A stretch of 5,298 nucleotides of DNA from Alistipes sp. (GTDB taxonomy: Bacteria; Bacteroidota; Bacteroidia; Bacteroidales; Rikenellaceae). The stretch is from NCBI GenBank assembly GCA_017631135.1, contig JAGBTW010000085.1, forward strand, positions 1-5,298, written 5' to 3'. Shown one piece after another: positions 1-4,987 of the stretch (its first letter is position 1; every line of letters starts with the position of its first letter). The notes under the pieces were generated by a model. It worked only from the letters and a program-made list of their open reading frames with translations. It made no database searches and was not told the origin of the DNA. A program made the translations under genes and the position numbers.

Positions 1-1
1 T

Positions 2-469
2 AAGGCATTTGGTGGTGCTGTGGGTGGCTTCACAACAGGCCGCAAGGAGATTATCGACATGCTCCGCCAGCGCTCACGCCCATACCTCTTCTCTAACTCA
101 TTGCCACCCGCAGTAGTAGGTGCATCTATCGAGATGTTCAAGATGCTCGAGGAGAGCGACAAGCTTCACGATCAGCTCGTTGCAAACGTTGAGCACTTCC
201 GCACCAAGATGGTTGCTGCAGGCTTCGACATCAAACCCACACAGTCAGCTATCTGCGCTGTTATGCTCTACGATGCTAAGCTCTCTCAGGACTTCGCAGC
301 AGAGTTGCAGCAGGAGGGTGTATTCGTAACAGGCTTCTACTACCCCGTTGTACCAAAGGGTCAGGCTCGTATTCGTGTTCAGGTGTCAGCAGGTCACACT
401 GTTGAGCAGCTCGACCGTTGCGTAGAGGCATTTGTTAAGGTTGGCAAGAAGCTCGGCGTATTGAAGTAA
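2..469 (+). CDS. kbl: Glycine C-acetyltransferase (2-amino-3-ketobutyrate CoA ligase), C-terminal part
   Basis: PLP-dependent enzyme of the alpha-oxoamine synthase family. It performs the second step of threonine breakdown in the cytosol: 2-amino-3-oxobutanoate plus CoA gives glycine and acetyl-CoA. The window holds 155 codons plus TAA and is open at the left edge, so the true start lies outside; the internal GTG at 20 is not a start. The first complete codon (AAG, 2-4) begins KAFGGAVGGFTTG. In remembered E. coli Kbl the same place reads GKALGGASGG around the Schiff-base lysine, so the window opens at the catalytic Lys. The following RQRSRPYLFSNSLPP, FYYPVVPKGQARIR and the ending KKLGVLK are Kbl-specific, and the distance from that Lys to the C-terminus is as expected. 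A hairpin terminator follows 41 bases after the stop, so this gene ends its transcription unit. I see no defect in the visible part. Confidence 0.95.
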   Translation, partial: KAFGGAVGGFTTGRKEIIDMLRQRSRPYLFSNSLPPAVVGASIEMFKMLEESDKLHDQLVANVEHFRTKMVAAGFDIKPTQSAICAVMLYDAKLSQDFAAELQQEGVFVTGFYYPVVPKGQARIRVQVSAGHTVEQLDRCVEAFVKVGKKLGVLK

Positions 470-509
470 TTCTTGTTATAGCGACGCATCCGCGACGCTT
501 AACACTCAT

Positions 510-550
510 GGACTGTCCGATAAATATGTCGGGCAGTCCTATTTTATTTT
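510..550 (+). terminator. Intrinsic terminator after kbl
   Basis: An 11-bp stem (GGACTGTCCGA at 510-520 with TCGGGCAGTCC at 529-539, one G-U pair) has an 8-nt loop and is followed by the T-rich tail TATTTTATTTT. Position and form fit a Rho-independent terminator for kbl, insulating the vWA unit downstream. Confidence 0.85.
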
Positions 551-620
551 AAGAACACCTCTACACCGCCAATACGTTAAATTTTTATTCTATATGTCGC
601 ACATTTTATAACATTTTTCT

Positions 621-628
621 TAATTTTG
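621..628 (+). promoter_or_regulatory. Possible Bacteroidetes -7 element for the vWA/pseudokinase unit
   Basis: TAATTTTG matches the Bacteroidetes -7 consensus TAnnTTTG and lies 44 bases before the ATG at 673, giving a leader of about 38 nt. No clear TTTG stands 19-21 bases upstream (that region reads TATATGTCGCAC), so the -33 half is weak or absent. The surrounding DNA (580-650) is very AT-rich, as expected for a promoter between the kbl terminator and the next gene. Confidence 0.45.
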
Positions 629-672
629 TATTACTAATATTAATAAACCCCTCTATCTACCTCTCTGCGACC

Positions 673-1539
673 ATGTATAGACAGATTGTAACACACAATA
701 GGCGTGCAGCGATACTCATACTCGTTGACTGCTCTCTGTCGATGCTGCAACCCAACTATATTGGAGCACTCAATCGCTCGAAGATGGAGGTTGTGGAGAT
801 CACATGCAACATGATGATTGACGAACTCGTCGAGCGCGCAACGCGCCATGGCTTTGTGCGCAACTACTACGACATCGCGGTGATAGGCTACTCACACGAC
901 GAGGTGCGCTCGCTCCTCCCTGGCGACTCCGAGGGCTTCGTGCCAGTGAATAAGTTGGTCGATATGGCACCCATGCCCAAGACCACCACCGTGCACAACA
1001 TACCCTTTCCCGACGGCATACGCGACATAAACATAACCTACAGACCGTGGATAGAACCACGCGCAGGAGGTGCTACGCCCATGTGCGAGGCACTCGCCTA
1101 TGCCTACTCGCTTGTTGACGCATGGTGTCGCGACCTCGACAATAGGGACTGCTTCCCACCCATCGTCATAAACATCACCGATGGCGTGGGCAACGACAGC
1201 AACACCGCCGCACTGATGGACATATCGGAGCGCATAACAAAGACAAATACTACGGATGGCAACACGCTATTCTTCAACGTCTTGCTCACCTCAAACCCCA
1301 TCGACCAACGCGTAGCGCTACCCCACAGAAGCAAATATCGCAGCACCAATCGCGACGCTATGACACTCTTCAAGATGTCGAGCCTCATACCCAAGTGTCT
1401 CGAGGGCGAGATGGCATACCTTATGGAGCTCAACCACCGAGGCCCCTATCGTGGCTTCATGATGGACTTTGCACCCGTCGACCTCATGTCGTTGCTCAAT
1501 TCAGGCACCGAGAGCCGCCACCGTATTAGACAAATGTAG
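673..1539 (+). CDS. von Willebrand factor type A (vWA) domain protein, TerY-like
   Basis: 288 residues that are essentially one vWA domain; no signal peptide or membrane segment, so probably cytoplasmic. The metal-ion-dependent adhesion site looks complete: DCSLS with D19, S21 and S23 after a hydrophobic strand (AAILILV); T135 in GGATPM; and D170 in INITDG. Such domains bind a divalent cation and usually organise protein partners. The order (short N-terminal strand, DxSxS, GGxTPMxEAL, PPIVINITDG) resembles TerY-type bacterial vWA proteins, known from tellurite-resistance-like and TerY/kinase/phosphatase clusters; that comparison is from memory. A basic tail from about residue 208 (H218, R219 and K221, then RSTNRD) is not obviously part of the domain. 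ATG 673 is the first Met after the promoter-like region; no Shine-Dalgarno sequence is visible, as is usual here. The next gene starts one codon after the TAG in the same frame, implying translational coupling and a joint function. Ligand and process are unknown. Confidence 0.88.
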   Translation: MYRQIVTHNRRAAILILVDCSLSMLQPNYIGALNRSKMEVVEITCNMMIDELVERATRHGFVRNYYDIAVIGYSHDEVRSLLPGDSEGFVPVNKLVDMAPMPKTTTVHNIPFPDGIRDINITYRPWIEPRAGGATPMCEALAYAYSLVDAWCRDLDNRDCFPPIVINITDGVGNDSNTAALMDISERITKTNTTDGNTLFFNVLLTSNPIDQRVALPHRSKYRSTNRDAMTLFKMSSLIPKCLEGEMAYLMELNHRGPYRGFMMDFAPVDLMSLLNSGTESRHRIRQM

Positions 1540-1542
1540 ACT

Positions 1543-2508
1543 ATGGATATTTGCACTCCCATGCAGTTTCGCAATGCGCTTATGCACCCCGACATGTGCT
1601 TCCGCTACTTCGCGGCAGCGCAGTTTGACCCTGGCACGCTAACTAACTCGAAGTACTATTCCGAATGCGAGGTGCGCCACTATGGCAAGCGCATAATGCT
1701 CTATGCGCCCATCTCACGCTACTCCATGGATATGACCAAGCGCGCTATCGGCGTGCTCCCCAAGAAGAGTCGATGCATAGGCTCACTTACGCTCTATAGC
1801 AACGAGATGCTCTGCACAGGTTTGGGCAACCACCGCTGCAGCATCGTCTCGGAGCACCTCCCCGAGGGCACACTCCTCTCCGAGGCTCTCTACACCTTCA
1901 CTCGCAGCCATCTCCTTCAAGGCCTCGAGCAGCTCGAACAAGAGCTCAAGGATATAGATATGAGCGTTAATAACATGCACCCCGACAACATCATCGTCGA
2001 CCGTAAGTATGCTTGGCATGTCATACGTCCCTACTACGCGTCGCAGGGCGCTGGCAACGATGTCGACGCATTCAACAAGCTGCGCGAACTTATCGACCGC
2101 TGCTCACTCGCAGATGTTGTCGATGGTCGCGTAGACGAGGAGTATGCACCGTACGGCTGCTGCAAGGATAAGAATGGACATACGGTCTACGAGATGTGCG
2201 AGGGACTGCACCGCTTCACATCGAATATGGGCACAGGGTTTAAGGATGGCGAGGGTAATATCGTTATCGAGGACATATACCACAGCGCTACGGACTTCAT
2301 GGAGGACCGCTCCGTAGTGCAGACTTTCGACTATAAGATGGGCATCATCGACCGCAGCGGCAAGTATATCCTCGAGCCCATATACCACAATGTGGAGTTC
2401 AACCTCGACAACGGCATCTCGCGCGTTGTCAATAAGGGTCACCACGCCCTCTTCGACTACTTCGGCAAACAAATCTCCGAGTGGACTCCCATAACAGACA
2501 GCAAATAG
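1543..2508 (+). CDS. Pseudokinase-like protein with C-terminal WG-type repeats
   Basis: 321 residues, no signal peptide, probably cytoplasmic. Residues about 40-165 look like a degenerate protein-kinase fold: SIVSEHLPEGTLLSEAL (100-116) resembles the hinge region, and SVNNMHPDNIIVD (141-153) resembles the catalytic loop HRDLKPENIxx. In that alignment the catalytic Asp becomes N144, the HRD His/Arg become V142/N143, the metal-binding Asn remains (N149), and the DFG Asp position falls on R162 of IRPYY. Phosphotransfer is therefore unlikely; a binding or scaffold role is inferred. Residues about 204-314 hold WG-type beta repeats, clearest as MGIIDRSGKYILEPIYHNVE (266-285), with partial copies at TGFKDGEGNIVIEDIYHSATDF and ALFDYFGKQISEW. 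The upstream vWA gene ends one codon before the ATG, so the two probably act together. The kinase assignment is a motif reading by eye and could be wrong; the WG call is firmer. Confidence 0.75.
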   Translation: MDICTPMQFRNALMHPDMCFRYFAAAQFDPGTLTNSKYYSECEVRHYGKRIMLYAPISRYSMDMTKRAIGVLPKKSRCIGSLTLYSNEMLCTGLGNHRCSIVSEHLPEGTLLSEALYTFTRSHLLQGLEQLEQELKDIDMSVNNMHPDNIIVDRKYAWHVIRPYYASQGAGNDVDAFNKLRELIDRCSLADVVDGRVDEEYAPYGCCKDKNGHTVYEMCEGLHRFTSNMGTGFKDGEGNIVIEDIYHSATDFMEDRSVVQTFDYKMGIIDRSGKYILEPIYHNVEFNLDNGISRVVNKGHHALFDYFGKQISEWTPITDSK

Positions 2509-2526
2509 CCCATATATACATAAAAG

Positions 2527-2575
2527 ATATATTGGTCAAAAAGCATGCGTTTACTATACCTTTTGACCAATATAT
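2527..2575. terminator. Perfect 15-bp inverted repeat between convergent units, likely bidirectional terminator
   Basis: ATATATTGGTCAAAA (2527-2541) is perfectly complementary to TTTTGACCAATATAT (2561-2575), with a 19-nt loop that contains a GCATGC palindrome. It lies between the + gene ending at 2508 and the - gene ending at 2589, the natural place for a shared terminator. The stem is AT-rich and its loop long. No long T tract follows on the + strand; on the - strand CTTTTA follows the stem. Termination is inferred mainly from position. Confidence 0.55.
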
Positions 2576-2588
2576 AAGTTATTCCAAA

Positions 2589-3029
2589 TTATTCAGCGCT
2601 CTGCACAATCTCGATTGTATCGCTCAACATAAAGCTCTGTGCCGAAATCGTCGCCTTACGCTCATAACCTGTCGTATTTGGCTCTACAACAATGCAGATG
2701 CCCGAGTCCCATCTAGCGAGAGCTCGCGTTGGGACATCATGCTGGTCAATCACCTTAACGAGCTTGATCCAACCCTCCTCTGGCGTTAGGTCACCACTCT
2801 CTGGGTCTACCTCCCAACGGTCGAAATAACTGAAGCTGATATTTACATTATCCACACCCGTAGATAATACTGGGATAACCATTTCACCACCATCTGCATC
2901 CACCGTTACAGACTCATCATAGAACTCAATAAAAGGTTTATCCTCAATCTTGCCTGGGAAGATTGTGTTCTCACAACTCACGCACACCAATGCCACAAAG
3001 GCAATTGCCACAAAAAATAACTTTTTCAT
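2589..3029 (-). CDS. BACON-like domain lipoprotein, third of three tandem paralogs
   Basis: 146 residues. A lipoprotein signal peptide (MKKLFFVAIAFVALVCVSC) has C19 as the likely lipidated residue, followed by ENTIF. The rest is one BACON-like beta-sandwich (about 33-145): IEFYDESVTVDADGGEMVIPV at the start, STGVDNVNISF, WIKL near residue 87, then VEPNTTGYERKATISAQS and the closing strand DTIEIVQSA. BACON-type domains are common in secreted Bacteroidetes proteins and in glycan-use systems, usually beside enzymatic domains; standing alone they suggest a binding or spacer role at the cell envelope. Ligand unknown. It is the last gene of the - strand operon, 29 bases after the stop of its close paralog, with which it shares VDAxGG, STGxDNVNI, WIxL, PNTTGxxRKAxI and DTIEIxQxA. 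It carries an extra insertion around 70-86 (RWEVDPESGDLTPEEG). The leader before the ATG is AT-rich with no Shine-Dalgarno sequence. Confidence 0.85.
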   Translation of the reverse strand: MKKLFFVAIAFVALVCVSCENTIFPGKIEDKPFIEFYDESVTVDADGGEMVIPVLSTGVDNVNISFSYFDRWEVDPESGDLTPEEGWIKLVKVIDQHDVPTRALARWDSGICIVVEPNTTGYERKATISAQSFMLSDTIEIVQSAE

Positions 3030-3031
3030 AA
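3011..3031 (-). repeat. Identical 21-bp start region shared with the neighbouring paralog (copy 1)
   Basis: The 21 bases covering the start codon and first six codons are identical to 3454-3474. Both read, on the + strand, CAAAAAATAACTTTTTCATA plus A, and encode MKKLFF. Downstream codons of the two genes have diverged far more at DNA level. Confidence 0.85.
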
Positions 3032-3058
3032 TATAATGTATTAGGAATATTTACAACT

Positions 3059-3472
3059 TTAGTTTGCAAGCTGAATAATCTCTATGGTGTCAGTTTTGTT
3101 ATAACTCTCAGCATAGATGCGCGCTTTGCGTGTTACACCTGTTGTGTTTGGCGCTACAGTGATATCTACACCTGATATGAATAATGGAAGGTCACGCGTT
3201 GCGTTCTCATCATAATCGTAGATTACCTCGTTTAGAGTAATCCACTGCTCGCCAGGTTGTAGATTACCATCCTCATCATACTCAAGATTGTAGAAGTAGA
3301 TATTCACGTTATCGATACCCGTAGAGGTTACCTTAATAGTATAGTCACCTCCCTCCGCATCGACATTCAACTGCTGAAGGTCAAATCTAATCTCTGGATT
3401 ATCTTCAATGGCGCATGATGAGAGAGCAACACTTGTTACTGCAGCAATCACAACAAAAAATAACTTTTTCAT
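3059..3472 (-). CDS. BACON-like domain lipoprotein, second of three tandem paralogs
   Basis: 137 residues with a clear lipoprotein signal peptide ending in ALSSC (C20), then AIEDNPE. Acidic residues just after the cysteine are compatible with the surface-export signals reported for Bacteroidetes lipoproteins, but the pattern is weak. One BACON-like domain (about 28-136) includes LNVDAEGGDYTIKV, STGIDNVNIYF, QWITL, VAPNTTGVTRKARIYAES and the final strand DTIEIIQLA. It is the closest relative of the gene ending at 2589: the proteins align end to end, and the first 21 bases around the two start codons are identical (see the repeat entries). It lies 21 bases after the preceding gene and 29 before the next, so it is surely co-transcribed. 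Function is probably envelope-associated binding; no ligand can be named. Confidence 0.87.
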   Translation of the reverse strand: MKKLFFVVIAAVTSVALSSCAIEDNPEIRFDLQQLNVDAEGGDYTIKVTSTGIDNVNIYFYNLEYDEDGNLQPGEQWITLNEVIYDYDENATRDLPLFISGVDITVAPNTTGVTRKARIYAESYNKTDTIEIIQLAN

Positions 3473-3474
3473 AA
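3454..3474 (-). repeat. Identical 21-bp start region shared with the neighbouring paralog (copy 2)
   Basis: Second copy of the start-codon region described for 3011-3031, at the beginning of the middle BACON-like gene. It points to a shared origin of the two genes, or to constraint or conversion acting on the translation start. Confidence 0.85.
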
Positions 3475-3493
3475 CTTATAGTTTCATAATGTT

Positions 3494-3868
3494 TTACAAC
3501 TGTTCAACTTTAATCACATGATACTTATAGCCAGAGTACAACTCTACCCAAAGTGTGCGTGGTTTACCAGTAGTATTAGGTTGGGCGATAATCCGCAACT
3601 CTTTACTACAATTCGACTCCGCGCGTAACCACTCATACTCGCAGTAGCCACCATAGCCGTCATTGCTTATAAACATACCCTCGCCCGCAGTTTCATAGTC
3701 GATGACGGTTATGCTACGGAACGCCTTAGCATCATCCACAGAGATATACTCCACGCCACCCTCCTTTGAAAATGTTACTGACTCGGGATAGCCCATGTTA
3801 ACCTCCTCAAACGCTCCACAAGAGAGCAACACGAAAGGCAATACAATGGCAAATAATACACGTTTCAT
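3494..3868 (-). CDS. Divergent BACON-like lipoprotein, first of three tandem paralogs
   Basis: 124 residues. The signal peptide MKRVLFAIVLPFVLLSC gives C17 in a good lipobox (LLSC). The mature part keeps the outline of the BACON-like fold of its two neighbours: VTFSKEGGVEYISV (31-44) for the first strand pair with the GG turn, W80-L81 at the WI position, IIAQPNTTGKPRTLWVEL (93-110) for the PNTTG turn, and a closing strand KYHVIKVEQL. The middle differs: STGxDNVNI is missing and is replaced by AKAFRSITVIDYETAGEGMFIS followed by the Gly/Tyr-rich NDGYGGYCEYEW. It is also the shortest of the three. Two further cysteines (C76, C87) could form a disulfide outside the cytoplasm. It lies 42 bases after the leader gene and 21 before the next. 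Membership of the family rests on a shared motif order, so confidence in the domain is moderate; the lipoprotein call is strong. Confidence 0.78.
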   Translation of the reverse strand: MKRVLFAIVLPFVLLSCGAFEEVNMGYPESVTFSKEGGVEYISVDDAKAFRSITVIDYETAGEGMFISNDGYGGYCEYEWLRAESNCSKELRIIAQPNTTGKPRTLWVELYSGYKYHVIKVEQL

Positions 3869-3910
3869 AACATATTACTTTAGAAATACTTAAGTCAAAT
3901 AAAAACTATC

Positions 3911-4372
3911 CTACTCCAACATGTGCTTCACTGCATCAACCTCGCAGCTCCACACCTTATCGTCACCAAAGTCAAGCGCAATGATGGCTCTATCGGCAGT
4001 AAGTTCTGCACTGAGCGATACAAACGTATGCTCTCCGAGATTGATCGTGCCGACCACATTCTCGGCAGCAAGCGGCAAAGAACCATCGACCAAGTCGCCT
4101 TCGAGATTCTTGAATATAATAAACTGTGGTTCATGCTGGATGTCCGTGCCTTCTGGACCGAGCGTTAACAAATAGCGACCATCATCCTGCTTGTGCAACT
4201 CAACATGAACAAAGAAGGTAGCATGCTCCTCGCCCACCTGCTGCACTAGGTCGCCCCTGTAATACGCATCCTCAGGGAACTTCTGCACCTCATAGACCTG
4301 ATTGAGATTGGGTTCACATGCCATAGTTATAACTGCTGCAAACGAGAGCAATAAGAATTTAATGTACTTCAT
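3911..4372 (-). CDS. Unrecognised small lipoprotein, first gene of the operon
   Basis: 153 residues. The signal peptide MKYIKFLLLSFAAVITMAC places C19 in a lipobox (TMAC), followed by EPNLNQVYEV. I do not recognise the mature part. It reads as mostly beta-strand: ATFFVHVELHKQDDGRYLLTLGPEG, HEPQFIIFKNLEGDLVDG, ENVVGTINLGEHTFVSLSAELTADRAIIALDFG, KVWSCEVDAV. That resembles a small beta-barrel such as the lipocalin/calycin-like lipoproteins of Bacteroidetes, but no diagnostic motif supports it. It has none of the BACON signatures (no PNTTG turn, no WI) of the three genes behind it. A second cysteine (C143) sits near the C-terminus. It is the promoter-proximal gene; the -7 element lies about 50 bases before the ATG at 4372. 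Its place suggests the same envelope process as the BACON-like proteins. Confidence 0.82.
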   Translation of the reverse strand: MKYIKFLLLSFAAVITMACEPNLNQVYEVQKFPEDAYYRGDLVQQVGEEHATFFVHVELHKQDDGRYLLTLGPEGTDIQHEPQFIIFKNLEGDLVDGSLPLAAENVVGTINLGEHTFVSLSAELTADRAIIALDFGDDKVWSCEVDAVKHMLE

Positions 4373-4424
4373 AATAATTTAGTTTTGATTGATAATTAAT
4401 TTTCACTTGTGCCTTTCGCTACTG

Positions 4425-4457
4425 CAAAGTTAGACTACAAACAAGCCTAAAACCAAA
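4425..4457 (-). promoter_or_regulatory. Bacteroidetes-type promoter for the four-gene lipoprotein operon
   Basis: On the - strand, TTTG (4457-4454) is followed after 21 bases by TAACTTTG (4432-4425). This matches the Bacteroides sigma-70-type consensus TTTG, 19-21 bases, TAnnTTTG. Transcription should start near 4417, leaving a leader of about 45 nt before the ATG at 4372, AT-rich and without a Shine-Dalgarno sequence. Confidence 0.75.
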
Positions 4458-4481
4458 TTTTTGAGCCTCAAATATTTCCGC

Positions 4482-4490
4482 GGGGGGGGG
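4482..4490. repeat. Homopolymer tract of nine G
   Basis: Nine consecutive G follow CCGC. On the strand of the lipoprotein operon it is a C9 run about 25 bases upstream of the -33 element. Such runs are prone to slippage, so its length may vary between cells or assemblies. Confidence 0.9.
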
Positions 4491-4492
4491 TA

Positions 4493-4566
4493 TAACTCAT
4501 TGATTATCAATACTATGAAAAATCAATTTTTACAAGTTTTTCATATACCTGATAATCAATGAGTTA
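4493..4566. repeat. Nested palindrome with 17-bp outer and 9-bp inner arms
   Basis: The outer arms TAACTCATTGATTATCA (4493-4509) and its perfect complement (4550-4566) enclose inner arms TATGAAAAA (4514-4522) and TTTTTCATA (4537-4545), separated by 4-nt unpaired steps on both sides and a 14-nt loop. Each outer arm carries the smaller palindrome TGATtATCA; the left one extends to the perfect 13-mer ATTGATTATCAAT (4499-4511). It could be a miniature mobile-element-like repeat, a pair of operator sites upstream of the lipoprotein promoter, or a structured transcript. No flanking target duplication is visible. Confidence 0.85.
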
Positions 4567-4640
4567 CAACGACGATTTTTGCACAACGCGGAAACAAGCA
4601 TAACATGCTGATATTCGGCATATTAGACCACTATTATCGA

Positions 4641-4752
4641 ATTATTCCTCTCACAACTACTCATAACTACACTTTCTACTCCTCACTTCTTCAAACAACA
4701 CTCTTACCCCAATACTCATCACAACCACTGCCTACTCCTCCCCTCCCCAATC
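4641..4752 (+). other. C-rich, almost G-free tract (possible Rho-loading region)
   Basis: By count, these 112 bases on the + strand contain 48 C and one G (at 4730), the rest A and T, with many CT and CA steps. RNA from the + strand would be largely unstructured and C-rich, the composition of Rho utilisation sites. A strong hairpin follows at 4759-4782. There is no known + strand transcript to terminate here, so the role is inferred. Confidence 0.5.
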
Positions 4753-4758
4753 GAGTTT

Positions 4759-4782
4759 GCGGGTTACATTTTTGTAACCCGC
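4759..4782. terminator. Perfect 10-bp hairpin after the C-rich tract
   Basis: GCGGGTTACA (4759-4768) and TGTAACCCGC (4773-4782) form a GC-rich stem with a TTTT loop. The shape fits a terminator, but neither side has a T tract (ATTAAG follows on +, AAACTC on -), so it may be a stand-alone palindromic repeat. A weaker 6-bp hairpin (AGACTT/AAGTCT, 4789-4805) follows. Confidence 0.5.
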
Positions 4783-4821
4783 ATTAAGAGACTTAAGCGA
4801 AGTCTTGAACATACCAACAGC

Positions 4822-4921
4822 GTCATCTTGAGCAAAGCGAAAGATCTCCTCAAAGCCGACCACTGACAGCCTTTATAGCGTGTTGTCAGCGAGGAGATGC
4901 TTCACTAACGTTCAGCATGAC
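4822..4921. repeat. 100-bp imperfect inverted-repeat element
   Basis: The left end (4822-4851, starting GTCATCTTGAGC and ending ATCTCCTC) and the complement of the right end (4891-4921, starting GTCATGCTGAAC and ending ATCTCCTC) are diverged copies of one 30-31-nt sequence. A nested hairpin lies inside (CTGACAGC 4863-4870 with GTTGTCAG 4882-4889). The end motif resembles a GTCATnCTGAnCgnAG repeat I remember as common in Bacteroidetes intergenic DNA; this is recollection, not a search result. It may be a non-autonomous MITE-like or REP-like element. Confidence 0.65.
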
Positions 4922-4950
4922 ACATAGCATCAACGCTGATAGCGGCATCA

Positions 4951-4987
4951 CTTTTGTCTCTTTTGTCTCTTATTGTCCCTTATGTCT
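4951..4987. repeat. Short degenerate tandem repeat, four units of 9-10 bp
   Basis: CTTTTGTCT, CTTTTGTCT, CTTATTGTCC and CTTATGTCT follow one another without gaps. The first two units are identical, the later two diverged. It lies just right of the 100-bp inverted-repeat element and left of a chain of hairpins. Confidence 0.75.

Noticed and set aside
20..469. GTG at 20 as a start codon for kbl
   Set aside because: The frame is open to the window edge and the upstream codons encode the conserved catalytic Lys region, so this is an internal valine.
481..497. Direct repeat GCGACGC twice just after kbl
   Set aside because: Only seven bases, not inverted, and with no link to the terminator structure that follows; probably chance.
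2104..2472. A 122-codon - strand frame opposite the pseudokinase/WG gene
   Set aside because: Val/Ala/Leu-rich shadow of a well-supported gene on the other strand, with no promoter, signal or domain of its own. The same holds for 1104-1433, 800-1060, 1783-2019 and 640-849.
2481..2789. A 102-codon + strand frame running from the end of the WG gene into the BACON-like gene
   Set aside because: It overlaps the WG gene end, runs through the inverted repeat at 2527-2575, and is antisense to a convincing lipoprotein gene.
3921..4175. Two + strand frames of about 80 codons, and one alternative - strand frame, over the first lipoprotein gene
   Set aside because: The - strand lipoprotein frame (3911-4372) has a signal peptide, lipobox, promoter and operon context; the others have none.
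4605..4787. A 60-codon + strand frame starting ATG and ending inside the region after the C-rich tract hairpin
   Set aside because: Its protein is low-complexity (Thr, Ser, Pro, Leu), explained by the C-rich composition; it has no clear promoter or domain, and its end runs through the hairpin at 4759-4782.
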